NCBI GenBank assembly: GCA_963771735.1 | Contig: CAVYUN010000002.1 | Location: forward strand, 744,001-808,000 | Origin: 66-474 sp963771735 | GTDB taxonomy: Bacteria; Pseudomonadota; Gammaproteobacteria; Xanthomonadales; Rhodanobacteraceae | Reading direction: 5' to 3' | DNA length: 64,000 nt | In this document: positions 25,909-34,963 of the stretch, piece by piece | How the letters are laid out: each line of letters starts with the position of its first letter | How positions within the stretch are numbered: the stretch's first letter is position 1 | Position numbers and translations under genes: made by a program | Notes under the pieces: generated by a model | The model's database searches: none | The model's input: only the letters and a program-made list of their open reading frames with translations | Told to the model about the DNA's origin: nothing

Positions 25909-26769
25909 CTAATGGATCTTGGTGGCGGGTGTGTTGTCTCGGTGCGACGCCGGCTGCGGGATGGTCGCTGGTCTTAAGGCGGCATGCGATGGTGCTGAAA
26001 AATCACGCGGCGCCATCGGTGTCGCGGGTGCAGGGGCGGGTCGAGTGGCGAACGCGCGCGGCTCCGCGGGAACACTTGCAGGAAAGGCAGACTGGTTGAC
26101 TGGGCGATAGATCGCGTGTGCAGGACGGACCGGGCCCCGCGTGACATCATGCGGAGCAAAGGACGTCGATTCGAGGCGGTGGCGCTCGGCGAAACGTGCC
26201 ATCGGGCGGTCCGGCATCGCGGTGGAGGTCGTGCTGCCCTCGCGGGCCGCGGACGGTGGGACTGGTGCGTGGTCGGGTTTCAACCAGGGCCGTGGCGCGG
26301 TGCCGGCGATGGGATCGTGCCCGCCATGATGGTGATGGCTGCCGCGGTAGTGGTGGCCACAACCCCGATGCCGGCATTCCCAAACCGGGAAGCCGGTCGA
26401 ATACCAGGGCCCCCAGTAGCCGGGAAAGCCCCAGACGCTGGAAATACCGACGCTGAAGTCGAAAAACGGCCAGTAACCGTAACCACCGTAATCGGCGCCG
26501 TACCAGCCGAATGAATTCGAATACGGGCTGGTCCCGTTGTAGTAGCCCCAGCCGCTGGTGCCGGGATAGTACGGACCGGTGCCGTAATAGTCGTAATAGC
26601 CCTGGCCGGAGTAAGGCCCGTCGCTGGTGTAGTAACTGCCGCTGCCGGTCGCGTCGGGTTGCACGAGCGAGTAACCGGTCGCGCAACCGGCAAGTGCGAG
26701 GATGCCGATGACAAGCGCCGGGCCGTGCACGAAGCGACCGAACCCTTTTGCTCGCAACATTTCGTACAT
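25909..26769 (-). CDS. Tyr/Gly/His-rich lipoprotein of unknown function
   Basis: A 286-residue lipoprotein with lipobox LALAGC (Cys 29). The mature N-terminal part is dominated by Tyr and Gly (YYTSDGPYSGQGYYDYYG and similar) with many Trp and Phe. A short cluster of Cys and His follows (CRHRGCGHHYRGSHHHHGGH, about residues 132-151). The C-terminal half is Pro/Ala-rich and looks disordered. The GAGGAGG ribosome site just before the ATG is strong. The His/Cys cluster may bind metal; that is inference. The leader contains a perfect 50-bp tandem duplication. I see no enzyme domain. Confidence 0.65.
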   Translation of the reverse strand: MYEMLRAKGFGRFVHGPALVIGILALAGCATGYSLVQPDATGSGSYYTSDGPYSGQGYYDYYGTGPYYPGTSGWGYYNGTSPYSNSFGWYGADYGGYGYWPFFDFSVGISSVWGFPGYWGPWYSTGFPVWECRHRGCGHHYRGSHHHHGGHDPIAGTAPRPWLKPDHAPVPPSAAREGSTTSTAMPDRPMARFAERHRLESTSFAPHDVTRGPVRPAHAIYRPVNQSAFPASVPAEPRAFATRPAPAPATPMAPRDFSAPSHAALRPATIPQPASHRDNTPATKIH

Positions 26770-26795
26770 GGTCTGCCTCCTCGCGAATCATTTCC

Positions 26796-26895
26796 AGGGT
26801 CGACCTTACGCCCGCTGGCATTGGATTTTGCTTAACCAGGACCGCAGGGTCGACCTTACGCCCGCTGGCATTGGATTTTGCTTAACCAGGACCGC
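26796..26895. repeat. Perfect 50-bp tandem duplication
   Basis: Bases 26796-26845 and 26846-26895 are identical, and six bases of a third copy follow (AGGGTC from 26896). The unit starts AGGGTCGACCTTACGCCCGC. It occupies almost the whole gap between the pepN stop and the lipoprotein start, so the lipoprotein promoter or leader is probably duplicated. It could also be a repeat-induced assembly artefact. Confidence 0.95.
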
Positions 26896-26899
26896 AGGG

Positions 26900-29566
26900 T
26901 CAGGCTTCCCCCGTGGCCAGCATGCGGGTCAGGATTTCCGTGAGGTCTGGCGAGTGTCCGCCGCGCGCCAGCAATTTACGCAGGGCGGATTCCGCCAAGG
27001 CGCGACGGCCAGGCTCCAGGCGCGTCCAGTCCTCGAAGGCCTTGGCCAATCGCGCGGAGAGCTGCGGGTTGCGGGCGTCGATCTCGGCCAACTTGTCGGT
27101 GAAGTATCGGTAACCGGCCCCATCCGGGCGGTGAAAGGCCACCGGATTGCCGCGAGCGAAGGCACCCAGCAGTGCATGCACGCGGTTCGGGTTGGCCAGC
27201 GTGAACACGGAATCGGCTTCCAGCTCCTGGATGCATGTCAGGGTGGCATGGGCAGGAACGGTTGCCTGCAGCGTGAACCATTTGTCCAGCGTCAGCGCAT
27301 CATCGTCGAAGCGCTCGCGGTACAGGCGCAAGGCCTCGGTGGCTTGTGGCACGCCACTTCGCACCAAAGCGGTCAACGCGGAAAGGCGATCGGTCATGCC
27401 GCGCGCGTCGCGATACTGCGCGAATGCGTGCTTCACGCCAGTCGCTGCATCGTGGCGAATCAGCAATCCCAGCACCCGCCCTTTCAGGCGACGGCGCGCC
27501 GCGGCAGCGTTTTCCAGTGCGCCGGATTCGCCGGCATGAAGTTCGAGGTACGCGCCATTCAATGCATCGCCCAATCGCCGCGACAAGGCGTTCTCCAGAT
27601 GTTCGCGAGCGTCATGCACGGCGTCGGGGTCGAATGGCGTGTGCCGTGTCCCCAGTTCGAGCGCGGGCGGCGGAGTGAGCAAATCGGCCAGCAGTGCCGG
27701 ATCGAGACTCGTGCGCGTGGCGAACAATCGCGCCAAGGCGTCGAGCCACGCGTCCGTCGCGTAAAGCTTTTCAGCACCGGCGAGTTGTTCGTCAAAGGCG
27801 CACGCAGCCAGTTGCTGGGCCGCGTTCCAGCGGTCGAAACCTTCGGTTTCATGTTGCAGCAACAACGCAAGTTGTTCGGGCGTGTAATCGAAATGGATAC
27901 GCACGGGTGCCGAGAAGCCACGACACAGCGAAGGCGTCGGTGGTGACGGTACGCCCTCGAACACATGGCTTTGCTCGGAGGTAGTGAGTTCCAGGACGCG
28001 CTCGTTGGCGGTCGTCGTGGCGTCGTTTTCGAGTCGCAGCGGAATGCGCGTCCCGTCCTGGGTGAACAGCGCGATATTCATCGGGATCGGAACCGGCTGC
28101 TTCCGCGATTGCCCCGGCGTCGTCGGGGTGTGCTGCGCAAGGGTCAGAACATAGCGCTTCGCCCCGGCGTCGTACTCGCCACGCACATGAACTTCGGGCG
28201 TGCCTGCCTGTGCGTACCAGCCGAGATACGGCGAGAGGTCCACGCCGTTGGCTTCGCCCAGTACTGCCAGCAGATCGTCGATGGTGACGGCCTGTCCGTC
28301 GAAGCGCGAAAAATAGAGGTCGGTGCCACGTCGGAAGCCGTCCTTGCCAAGCCTTCCGGAAATCATGCGAATCAGCTCGGCGCCCTTCTCGTACACCGTC
28401 GCGGTGTAGAAGTTGTCGATGGCCTGGTATTCGGCCGGCCGCACCGGATGGGCCAGGGGACCCGAGTCCTCGGCAAACTGCACGCGCCGCAGCATGCCGA
28501 CGTCCTCGATCCTTTTCAGCGCAGGCGAGTGCATGGCTTCGCAAAAGGAATGCTCGCGGAACACCGTGAAGCCTTCCTTCAGCGACAGCTGGAACCAGTC
28601 GCGACAGGTCACGCGGTTGCCGCTCCAGTTGTGGAAGTACTCGTGTGCAACCACTGCCTCGACGCGACGATATTCATCGTCTGTGGTCGTGTCGGGATCG
28701 GCCAGCAGGCACTTGCTGTTGAAGATGTTGAGGCCCTTGTTCTCCATCGCGCCCATGTTGAAGTCATGGGTCGCGACCACGTTGAAGACCGGCAGGTCGT
28801 AGTTGCGTCCGTAGGCGCGCTCGTCCCAGCGCATCGCGCGTTCCAGCGCATCCATCGCGAAACGGCAATCATTGATGGCGTCTGCTTCGGCCCAAAGGCG
28901 CAGCACCACGTCCTGGCCGTCGGCGGTGCGGTACGGGCGCTCGATCTTTTCCAGATGCCCCGCGACCAGCGCGAACAGGTAGCTGGGTTTCGGGTGCGGG
29001 TCGACGTATCGCGCGAAGTGGCGGCCATCCGGCAGCTTGCCCGATTCGGTTTGCTCGCCACCCGCGAGCAGGATCGGAAAACGTGCGCGATTCGCGCGCA
29101 GGGTTACATCGTAACGCGCCAGTACATCGGGACGGTCGGGAAAAAACGTGATGCGACGGAAGCCCTGGGCTTCGCATTGGGTCAGCAGGAAGCCGTGCTC
29201 GCGCGAGCCGGACAGGTACAAGCCGGAAAGCTGGCAGTTCGTGGCCGGGGCGATGCGCACGTCGAGTTCCAGCACGCTGCCGTCGCCGGCACCCGGGATC
29301 GTCAGCCCCGTGGCATCCAGCTGGTATTCGTCGGCCTCCAGCACGCGACCATCAAGCCATGCGGCAATCAGCTCCACGTCTTCACCGTCGAGGTACAGCG
29401 GCTCGTCGCGGTCGCGTGCGAGGGTGAGCCTGGAATGCACCCGTGTCTCGTCGATGCCAAGGTCGAATGTTATTTCGACCTGGGTCACCCGCCATGCGGG
29501 CGGTCGGTAGTCGGCAAGTCGGATGGAAGTCTGTGCGGAAGCGTCGTCAGCGTTCTGGATATCCAT
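26900..29566 (-). CDS. pepN: Aminopeptidase N (M1 zinc metallopeptidase)
   Basis: PepN removes N-terminal residues from peptides in the cytoplasm. The 888-residue protein has the PepN domain order. The exopeptidase motif is GAMEN at 272-276. The zinc site HEYFH at 308-312 begins the HEXXH block, followed by the distal Glu in LKEGFTVFREHSF. A beta-sandwich and the long alpha-helical C-terminal domain follow, ending RMLATGEA. No signal peptide is present. It is divergent from the threonine dehydratase-like gene with 61 bp between starts. Its stop is immediately next to the 50-bp tandem repeat. Confidence 0.96.
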   Translation of the reverse strand: MDIQNADDASAQTSIRLADYRPPAWRVTQVEITFDLGIDETRVHSRLTLARDRDEPLYLDGEDVELIAAWLDGRVLEADEYQLDATGLTIPGAGDGSVLELDVRIAPATNCQLSGLYLSGSREHGFLLTQCEAQGFRRITFFPDRPDVLARYDVTLRANRARFPILLAGGEQTESGKLPDGRHFARYVDPHPKPSYLFALVAGHLEKIERPYRTADGQDVVLRLWAEADAINDCRFAMDALERAMRWDERAYGRNYDLPVFNVVATHDFNMGAMENKGLNIFNSKCLLADPDTTTDDEYRRVEAVVAHEYFHNWSGNRVTCRDWFQLSLKEGFTVFREHSFCEAMHSPALKRIEDVGMLRRVQFAEDSGPLAHPVRPAEYQAIDNFYTATVYEKGAELIRMISGRLGKDGFRRGTDLYFSRFDGQAVTIDDLLAVLGEANGVDLSPYLGWYAQAGTPEVHVRGEYDAGAKRYVLTLAQHTPTTPGQSRKQPVPIPMNIALFTQDGTRIPLRLENDATTTANERVLELTTSEQSHVFEGVPSPPTPSLCRGFSAPVRIHFDYTPEQLALLLQHETEGFDRWNAAQQLAACAFDEQLAGAEKLYATDAWLDALARLFATRTSLDPALLADLLTPPPALELGTRHTPFDPDAVHDAREHLENALSRRLGDALNGAYLELHAGESGALENAAAARRRLKGRVLGLLIRHDAATGVKHAFAQYRDARGMTDRLSALTALVRSGVPQATEALRLYRERFDDDALTLDKWFTLQATVPAHATLTCIQELEADSVFTLANPNRVHALLGAFARGNPVAFHRPDGAGYRYFTDKLAEIDARNPQLSARLAKAFEDWTRLEPGRRALAESALRKLLARGGHSPDLTEILTRMLATGEA

Positions 29567-29627
29567 CCCGTCACTTTATCAGCCGCGCCGGGCGCACCGG
29601 TGCGAAAATGGACGCTTGACCGCAACC

Positions 29628-30599
29628 ATGCCCATCGAAATGACTGCATTCACGGCCCCGAACCTTGACGACATTCGTGCTGCCGCGGCGCGTATTGCCC
29701 CGTATGCGTGCGTAACACCGGTAATGCGCAATGCGATGCTCGACAAGCACGCGGGCGCGAATCTGTTCTTCAAATGCGAGCATCTGCAGGTCGGCGGGGC
29801 GTTCAAGTTCCGGGGTGCCTGCAATGCAGTTTGGTCGTTATCCGACGAGGAAGCGCAACGTGGCGTGGTGACCCATTCGTCCGGCAACCACGGGACCGCA
29901 CTGGCGCTGGCTGCGTCGACGCGTGGTATCCCCGCGCACATTGTGGTGCCCGAAGGCGCGGTTGCAGCCAAGCTCGCCAATATCGAGCGTGCGGGTGGCA
30001 TCGTGCATCGCTGTGCCGCGACGCTGGCCGCACGCGAGGCAACGTGTACACGGGTGCAGCATGAAACCGGCGCATCCCTGGTGCATCCCTACGCCGACGC
30101 GCGGGTCATGGCAGGCCAGGGCACGATCGCTCTGGAAACGTTGCGGCAAGTTCCCGATCTCGATGCGGTGTTCGTGCCGTTGGGTGGTGGCGGCCTGGCC
30201 GCGGGTTGTGCGATTGCGCTGGCTGTGCTCGCACCGCAAGCGCATTTGATCGGGGCCGAACCCACGGGTGCCGATGATGCCTATCAATCCCTGCTGCGTG
30301 GCGAGCGGATCACCGACATCCAGCCAGACACGATCTGCGATGGTCTTCGTGCGACCATCGGCGTGCCGAATTTGGAACTGTTGAGCGCGCATCGCGTCGA
30401 GGTCATCACGGTCGATGACGACGCCACGCTGAAAGCGATGCGTCTCGTGTGGGCCGAGTTGAAGCAGACCGTCGAGCCATCCTCGGCCATCGCGCTTGCG
30501 GCTTTTTTCAAGGCAGGCAAACGTTTTGCAGGCAAGCGCGTTGCACTGGTGCTGACCGGCGGCAACGTCGACCTTGATGCGCTGCCATTCGCCCGATAA
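29628..30599 (+). CDS. PLP-dependent threonine/serine dehydratase-like enzyme
   Basis: A 323-residue fold-type II PLP enzyme. The PLP lysine is K60 in GGAFKFRGACNA, the substrate loop is SSGNHGTALA (84-93), the phosphate-binding loop is PLGGGGLAAG, and the C-terminal SSAIALAAF/LTGGNVDLDAL pair is present. It lacks the ACT regulatory domain of biosynthetic IlvA. It therefore fits the catabolic threonine ammonia-lyase, serine racemase or hydroxyaspartate dehydratase group, which sequence alone does not separate. ATG codons at 29628 and 29640 are both possible starts; neither has a clear ribosome site. It may supply 2-oxobutyrate or pyruvate. Confidence 0.85.
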   Translation: MPIEMTAFTAPNLDDIRAAAARIAPYACVTPVMRNAMLDKHAGANLFFKCEHLQVGGAFKFRGACNAVWSLSDEEAQRGVVTHSSGNHGTALALAASTRGIPAHIVVPEGAVAAKLANIERAGGIVHRCAATLAAREATCTRVQHETGASLVHPYADARVMAGQGTIALETLRQVPDLDAVFVPLGGGGLAAGCAIALAVLAPQAHLIGAEPTGADDAYQSLLRGERITDIQPDTICDGLRATIGVPNLELLSAHRVEVITVDDDATLKAMRLVWAELKQTVEPSSAIALAAFFKAGKRFAGKRVALVLTGGNVDLDALPFAR

Positions 30600-30628
30600 A
30601 AAGTCCCGGCCGCGATCACGGCCGGGAC
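30598..30628 (-). terminator. Terminator of the fasciclin gene
   Basis: On the minus strand, GTCCCGGCCG pairs with CGGCCGGGAC (30603-30612 with 30619-30628) and is followed by TTTTT. It overlaps the stop codon of the convergent dehydratase gene. Confidence 0.75.
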
Positions 30629-30632
30629 GAAA

Positions 30633-30665
30633 CGTACCGCGAGGAGGGAGTATCGCGATACGTTT
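30633..30665 (+). terminator. Possible terminator of the dehydratase-like gene
   Basis: CGTACCGCGA (30633-30642) pairs with TCGCGATACG (30652-30661) with one mismatch, followed by TTTT. It is the plus-strand counterpart of the minus-strand terminator next to it. Confidence 0.55.
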
Positions 30666-30679
30666 TGCTGAAGTGCTCT

Positions 30680-31276
30680 TTAAGGCATCAGGACTTTGTT
30701 CACCACCATGATCACGCCATTCGACTGGTAGACATCGGGAATGGTGATATCGGCCGTGTTGCCCTTGTCGTCGGTGACGGTGAGGTTCGTACCACTGCCT
30801 TTCACTGTCAGCGAGTCCCCCTCGACTGTCTTCAGCTTCGCTTCGCCGCCGCCGGCCATGATCTTGGCGTCGAGCGTCTTGGCATCGAGCCTGCCGGGCA
30901 CTACGTGATAGGTGAGGATCTTGGTCAGCTCAGCCTTGTTTTCGGGCTTGAGCAGCGTCTGCACGGTGCCGGCCGGCAGTGCATCGAATGCCTCGTTGGT
31001 CGGCGCAAATACGGTGAATGGACCGGGACCTTCGAGCGTCTTCACCAGGCCCGCGGCCTTGACCGCAGCCACCAGGGTCGTGTGGTCCTTGGAGTGGATC
31101 GCGTTCTGGATGATGTTGCGGGACGGGTACATCGCCGCTCCACCCACCATCACGGTGTGTTGCTGATTCATAGAGCCCATCCCGCCCGACATGCCGGCAA
31201 AGGCAGGCACGGCACCGGCGGCAAGTGTCAACGACAGACCAAGCGCGATGGCGCGCACGGAATATTTGAAATTCAT
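30680..31276 (-). CDS. Secreted fasciclin-domain protein
   Basis: A 198-residue periplasmic or secreted protein. The signal peptide ends PAFAG (about residue 28) and is followed by a short Met/Gly/Gln-rich spacer (MSGGMGSMNQQHTVM). One fasciclin (FAS1) domain runs from about 50 to 198, with the H1 motif GPFTVFAPTNEAFDALP, the central LTKILTYHVVPGRL and the H2-like SNGVIMVVNKVLMP. FAS1 domains mediate adhesion or protein contacts; the bacterial role is not defined. AAGGAGAG before the ATG is a strong ribosome site. A perfect 8-bp inverted repeat lies in the leader at 31300-31319. Confidence 0.9.
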   Translation of the reverse strand: MNFKYSVRAIALGLSLTLAAGAVPAFAGMSGGMGSMNQQHTVMVGGAAMYPSRNIIQNAIHSKDHTTLVAAVKAAGLVKTLEGPGPFTVFAPTNEAFDALPAGTVQTLLKPENKAELTKILTYHVVPGRLDAKTLDAKIMAGGGEAKLKTVEGDSLTVKGSGTNLTVTDDKGNTADITIPDVYQSNGVIMVVNKVLMP

Positions 31277-31299
31277 TGTTTCTCTCCTTGGGCATCACT

Positions 31300-31319
31300 C
31301 ACTTCCAGGATTGGAAGTG
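31300..31319 (-). promoter_or_regulatory. Inverted repeat in the fasciclin leader
   Basis: CACTTCCA (31300-31307) and TGGAAGTG (31312-31319) form a perfect 8-bp inverted repeat with a 4-base centre, 24 bp upstream of the ATG. No T-run follows, so an operator or leader hairpin is likelier than a terminator. Confidence 0.3.
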
Positions 31320-31439
31320 CAAGAGAGATACGGGTGGCAACGAGATACGGATGCCTTTGCCGTTGTATCGCGTTCAGCTGCGCGCCCCCGAAGCGCGCAT
31401 GAGGCTTCTGTGGTCCATGTACGTGTTTGCCGTGGATCC

Positions 31440-33272
31440 CTACTCCACGGTCACGGATTTGGCGAGATTGCGCGGTTGATCGACATCCGTGCCGCGTAGC
31501 ACCGCGACGTGGTAGGCGAGCAGTTGTAGCGGCACCGTCAAGACGGCTGGTGCGATGAAATTGCCACCCGCGTCCACTTTCATCAACTGGCCACGGCGGT
31601 CATTCAACGAGACATCTGCGTCGGTGTCTGCGAAGACATACAACTGACCGCCGCGGGCGCGCACCTCTTCGAGGTTCGACTTCAGTTTTTCCAGCAGCTG
31701 GTTGTTGGGTGCGACGGCGATGATGGGCATGTCCTCGTCCACCAGCGCCAGCGGGCCGTGTTTCAACTCACCAGCCGGATACGCCTCGGCGTGGATGTAG
31801 GAAATTTCCTTGAGCTTCAGGGCACCTTCCATGGCCACCGGGTAGTGCGCACCGCGGCCCAGGAACAACGCGTGATGCTTGTCGACGAAGGCCTCTGCCA
31901 GCTTCGCAATGGCGGGTTCGAGTGCAAGCGCATCCGCGAGCCGGCGGGGCAGACTCGCGAGTTCCCGGACCAGTCCGCTCAACTTCTCGGGCGCAATGCC
32001 GCGGATGCGGGCGAGTTCCAGCACCAGCAGCGCCAATGCCGTCAATTGCGTGGTGAAAGCCTTGGTTGAAGCCACGCCGATTTCCGGACCGGCCCGGGTC
32101 ATCAGGGTGAGATCGGATTCGCGTACCAGGCTCGACTCGGGGACGTTGCAGACCGCAAATGAACCGAGATAGCCGCGTTCGCGACCATCCCGCAGTGCAG
32201 CCAGGGTGTCGGCGGTCTCGCCCGATTGCGAGATCGCGAGGAACAGGGTGTCGGCCATCACCACCACGTTCCGGTAGCGGTATTCGCTGGCAACTTCGAC
32301 GGTGCAGGGAATGCCCGCGATGCCTTCCAACCAGTATCGCGCGACCATGCCGGCGTGATAACTCGTGCCGCAGGCAACGATATGCACGTGGCGCACCCGT
32401 TGCAGCAGGTCGTCGGCATCGACCCCGAAGATGTTGGGCAGGACACGCCCATCGGCGATCCGGCCTTCCAGGGTGTTGGCGACCGCGTTCGGCTGCTCGA
32501 AGATTTCCTTCAGCATGTAGTGGCGGAATTCGCCGCGCTCGACCGCGTCAAGCGACAGGTCGCTTTCGCGAACCCTGCGCGTCACGGCCTTGCCGTCGGC
32601 GGCGTGAATGCTCAGCGTCTCGGGGGTGATCTCGACCACGTCGCCTTCTTCCAGGTAGACGATGCGGTTGGTGACCTGGATCAGTGCCTGGACGTCCGAG
32701 CCCAGAAAATGTTCGCCGATGCCGACACCCACGCAAAGCGGACTGCCGCGGCGTGTGCCGACCACGTGGCCGGGGTGCTCACGGTGAAGCACTGCGATCG
32801 CGTAGGCGCCGCGCAGGCGCCGGGTGGTTTCCGTCACGGCCTCGCGCAAGCCTTTGCCTTCGGCTACCAGCTTGTGCACGAGGTGCGCGATGACCTCGGT
32901 GTCGGTATCCGAGGTGAACGTGTAGCCGGCGGCCTTCAGCTCTTCGCGCAATTCGGAATGATTTTCGATGATGCCGTTGTGGACTACCGCGACCGTTTCA
33001 TTCGAGACGTGTGGATGCGCGTTGGCCTCGTTGGGTGCGCCATGGGTGGCCCAGCGGGTATGGGCGATGCCGGTACGACCATGGGTGGGCGAAGCCCGGC
33101 ACAGGGCGTCGAGGCTGGCGACCTTGCCCGGGGTTCGCAGCCGGATCAGTCGACCCTCGTCCAGTATCGCCAAGCCGGCCGAGTCGTACCCGCGGTACTC
33201 CAGGGCATGCAGCCCGGCCAGCAGGATGGGGACGACATCACGTTGGGTACAGCCAGCGACGATTCCGCACAT
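31440..33272 (-). CDS. glmS: Glutamine--fructose-6-phosphate aminotransferase
   Basis: GlmS makes glucosamine-6-phosphate from fructose-6-phosphate and glutamine, the first step to UDP-GlcNAc for peptidoglycan and LPS. The 610-residue protein starts MCGIVAG, so the N-terminal nucleophile is Cys2. The glutaminase domain shows GRTGIAHTRWATHG and AVVHNGIIENH. Two SIS domains follow from about 290, with CGTSYHAGMV, ISQSGETADTLAAL and EMAL-like ALKLKEISYIHAEAYPAGELKHGP. It ends with the family KSVTVE tail. It is divergent from the sugar-transferase gene. Confidence 0.97.
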   Translation of the reverse strand: MCGIVAGCTQRDVVPILLAGLHALEYRGYDSAGLAILDEGRLIRLRTPGKVASLDALCRASPTHGRTGIAHTRWATHGAPNEANAHPHVSNETVAVVHNGIIENHSELREELKAAGYTFTSDTDTEVIAHLVHKLVAEGKGLREAVTETTRRLRGAYAIAVLHREHPGHVVGTRRGSPLCVGVGIGEHFLGSDVQALIQVTNRIVYLEEGDVVEITPETLSIHAADGKAVTRRVRESDLSLDAVERGEFRHYMLKEIFEQPNAVANTLEGRIADGRVLPNIFGVDADDLLQRVRHVHIVACGTSYHAGMVARYWLEGIAGIPCTVEVASEYRYRNVVVMADTLFLAISQSGETADTLAALRDGRERGYLGSFAVCNVPESSLVRESDLTLMTRAGPEIGVASTKAFTTQLTALALLVLELARIRGIAPEKLSGLVRELASLPRRLADALALEPAIAKLAEAFVDKHHALFLGRGAHYPVAMEGALKLKEISYIHAEAYPAGELKHGPLALVDEDMPIIAVAPNNQLLEKLKSNLEEVRARGGQLYVFADTDADVSLNDRRGQLMKVDAGGNFIAPAVLTVPLQLLAYHVAVLRGTDVDQPRNLAKSVTVE

Positions 33273-33402
33273 GGATTCAGAACCTTATGCGAGGCCAAAA
33301 AACGCAAAGATACAGGGATTTGTATGCAAAAGGACGGTGTCGTGAAGTTGTAAAACGAGTCGGGCATGCTTCATGCAAGGGGAATTGGCGCTGGATGGAA
33401 AT

Positions 33403-33430
33403 TTGAACCTCGTCACATTCGTAGTATAAA
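33403..33430 (+). promoter_or_regulatory. Predicted sigma-70 promoter of the sugar transferase
   Basis: TTGAAC (33403-33408) and TATAAA (33425-33430) are separated by 16 bp in an AT-rich patch, 64 bp before the gene start. Confidence 0.55.
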
Positions 33431-33493
33431 AGCCGTCCGCTTCGCAGCCGGGTATGCCGATGCGGGGGCGGTCAGTACAGGGGGGACCGCGGC

Positions 33494-34894
33494 ATGTTCC
33501 GATTGTTCCGACAACGAGCACTCAGGTGGCAGTTGTTGCTGGTGCTGGTTGAATTCGCTCTGCTGGTGGCTTGTGTCTATGCCGCGGTTGTGCTGCGGTA
33601 TTGGGGCGATGAGGGCACACAGGCCGCATTCGGCCATGCCCTGCACTGGCGCGCGCCACTGGTCAGTGTGGTGCTGATTCTGGCGATGACGGCGCTTGGT
33701 CTGTACCAAGTCCACCTGCGGGCCGGCTGGCTGGGCCGGCTCAGCCGCCAAGGCGTTGCCTTCGTGCTGGGCGGCGTGGCACTGACGGTACTGTATTACG
33801 CCGTCCCGGCCGCCTACATCGGTCGTGGCGTGCTGGGCATCACTCTGGTGCTCGGCTATCTGATCGTCGCGTTATGGCGCGTATTGTTCCTGGGCTTCGT
33901 GGATGCCGATCTGTTCAAGCGGCGCGTGGTGATGCTGGGTGCGGGGGAACGTGCTGCTGAAGTGGCTGGCAAGATGCGCCGCAAGACCGACCAGCGTGGG
34001 TTCAAGATCCTGGGGTACGTGCCGATCGGCGCCGATCCGGTATCCGTCCCTGCGACCTCGCTGCTGCACCCCGACGAAGCTCTGTACGCCTGGGTGACCC
34101 GGCTGGGGGTGGACGAGATCGTGGTGGGCCCCGATGATCGTCGCGGAACGCTGCCGGTGGATGCTCTCCTGGAATGCAAGCAGCATGGGGTTGCAGTGAC
34201 CGAACTGGCCGAGTTTTTCGAGCGCGAAGCCGGCAAGATCAAGATGGATCTGACCAACCCATCCTGGCTGGTTTTTTCCGATGGATTCAATATTTCGCCC
34301 GTGCGTCGCACCGTCAAGCGTAGCTTCGACCTAGCCATGGCGTCGCTGGTGATGCTGGTGGCGTGGCCGTTCATGCTGCTCACGGTGCTGGCTATTCGCT
34401 TGGAGTCGGGCCGCAAGGCACCAATCCTGTACCGTCAGGAACGCGTGGGCGAGAACGGCAAGGCATTCGCCGTGATCAAGTTCCGCAGCATGCGTACCGA
34501 CGCTGAACGCGACGGTGTCGCCCGCTGGGCGACCAAGAATGATGATCGCGTCACACGGGTCGGGCGCTTCATCCGCAAGACCCGCCTCGACGAATTGCCG
34601 CAGTTGTGGAATGTCCTGCGCGGCGACATGAGCATCATCGGCCCGCGTCCGGAGCGGCCACAGTTCGTGGACGACTTCAATACGCGGATCCGCTATTACT
34701 CGCTGCGCCATTGCGTGAAACCCGGACTGACCGGCTGGGCCCAGTTGCGCTATCCCTATGGTTCTTCATTCGAAGACGCCGTGGAAAAACTGAAATTCGA
34801 CCTTTTCTACGTCAAGAACCACAATTTCGCGTTCGACCTCGCCATCCTGATCCAGACCGTCGAGGTCGTGTTGTTCGGACGCGGCGCACGTTAA
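33494..34894 (+). CDS. EpsB-type undecaprenyl-phosphate sugar phosphotransferase
   Basis: A 466-residue bacterial sugar transferase that likely moves a sugar-1-phosphate from a nucleotide sugar to undecaprenyl phosphate, starting an exopolysaccharide repeat. It has four or five N-terminal membrane helices (to about 135) and a nucleotide-binding-like CoA-ligase fold (VVMLGAGERAAEVAGKM, about 150-250). A further helix at 285-305 precedes the catalytic domain, with VIKFRSMRTDAERDG, KTRLDELPQLWNVLRGDMS and GPRPERP. The N-terminal pattern (FRLFRQRALRWQLLLVLVE) resembles the PEP-CTERM-associated EpsB subfamily. No other polysaccharide gene or PEP-CTERM substrate is in the window, so it is isolated here. 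Confidence 0.9.
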   Translation: MFRLFRQRALRWQLLLVLVEFALLVACVYAAVVLRYWGDEGTQAAFGHALHWRAPLVSVVLILAMTALGLYQVHLRAGWLGRLSRQGVAFVLGGVALTVLYYAVPAAYIGRGVLGITLVLGYLIVALWRVLFLGFVDADLFKRRVVMLGAGERAAEVAGKMRRKTDQRGFKILGYVPIGADPVSVPATSLLHPDEALYAWVTRLGVDEIVVGPDDRRGTLPVDALLECKQHGVAVTELAEFFEREAGKIKMDLTNPSWLVFSDGFNISPVRRTVKRSFDLAMASLVMLVAWPFMLLTVLAIRLESGRKAPILYRQERVGENGKAFAVIKFRSMRTDAERDGVARWATKNDDRVTRVGRFIRKTRLDELPQLWNVLRGDMSIIGPRPERPQFVDDFNTRIRYYSLRHCVKPGLTGWAQLRYPYGSSFEDAVEKLKFDLFYVKNHNFAFDLAILIQTVEVVLFGRGAR

Positions 34895-34963
34895 AGTGCA
34901 TCGGGGACTCGCCCGGCGGGCGAGGACTGTAGAACGCACGTTGGTTGTTGGATACTGCTCGGC

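Noticed and set aside
31430..31450. 7-bp inverted repeat over the glmS stop codon as a terminator
   Set aside because: No T-run follows on the minus strand, and the repeat is short and within coding sequence.
33494..34894. PEP-CTERM/exosortase gene cluster
   Set aside because: The sugar transferase resembles the associated EpsB type, but no exosortase or PEP-CTERM protein is in the window.
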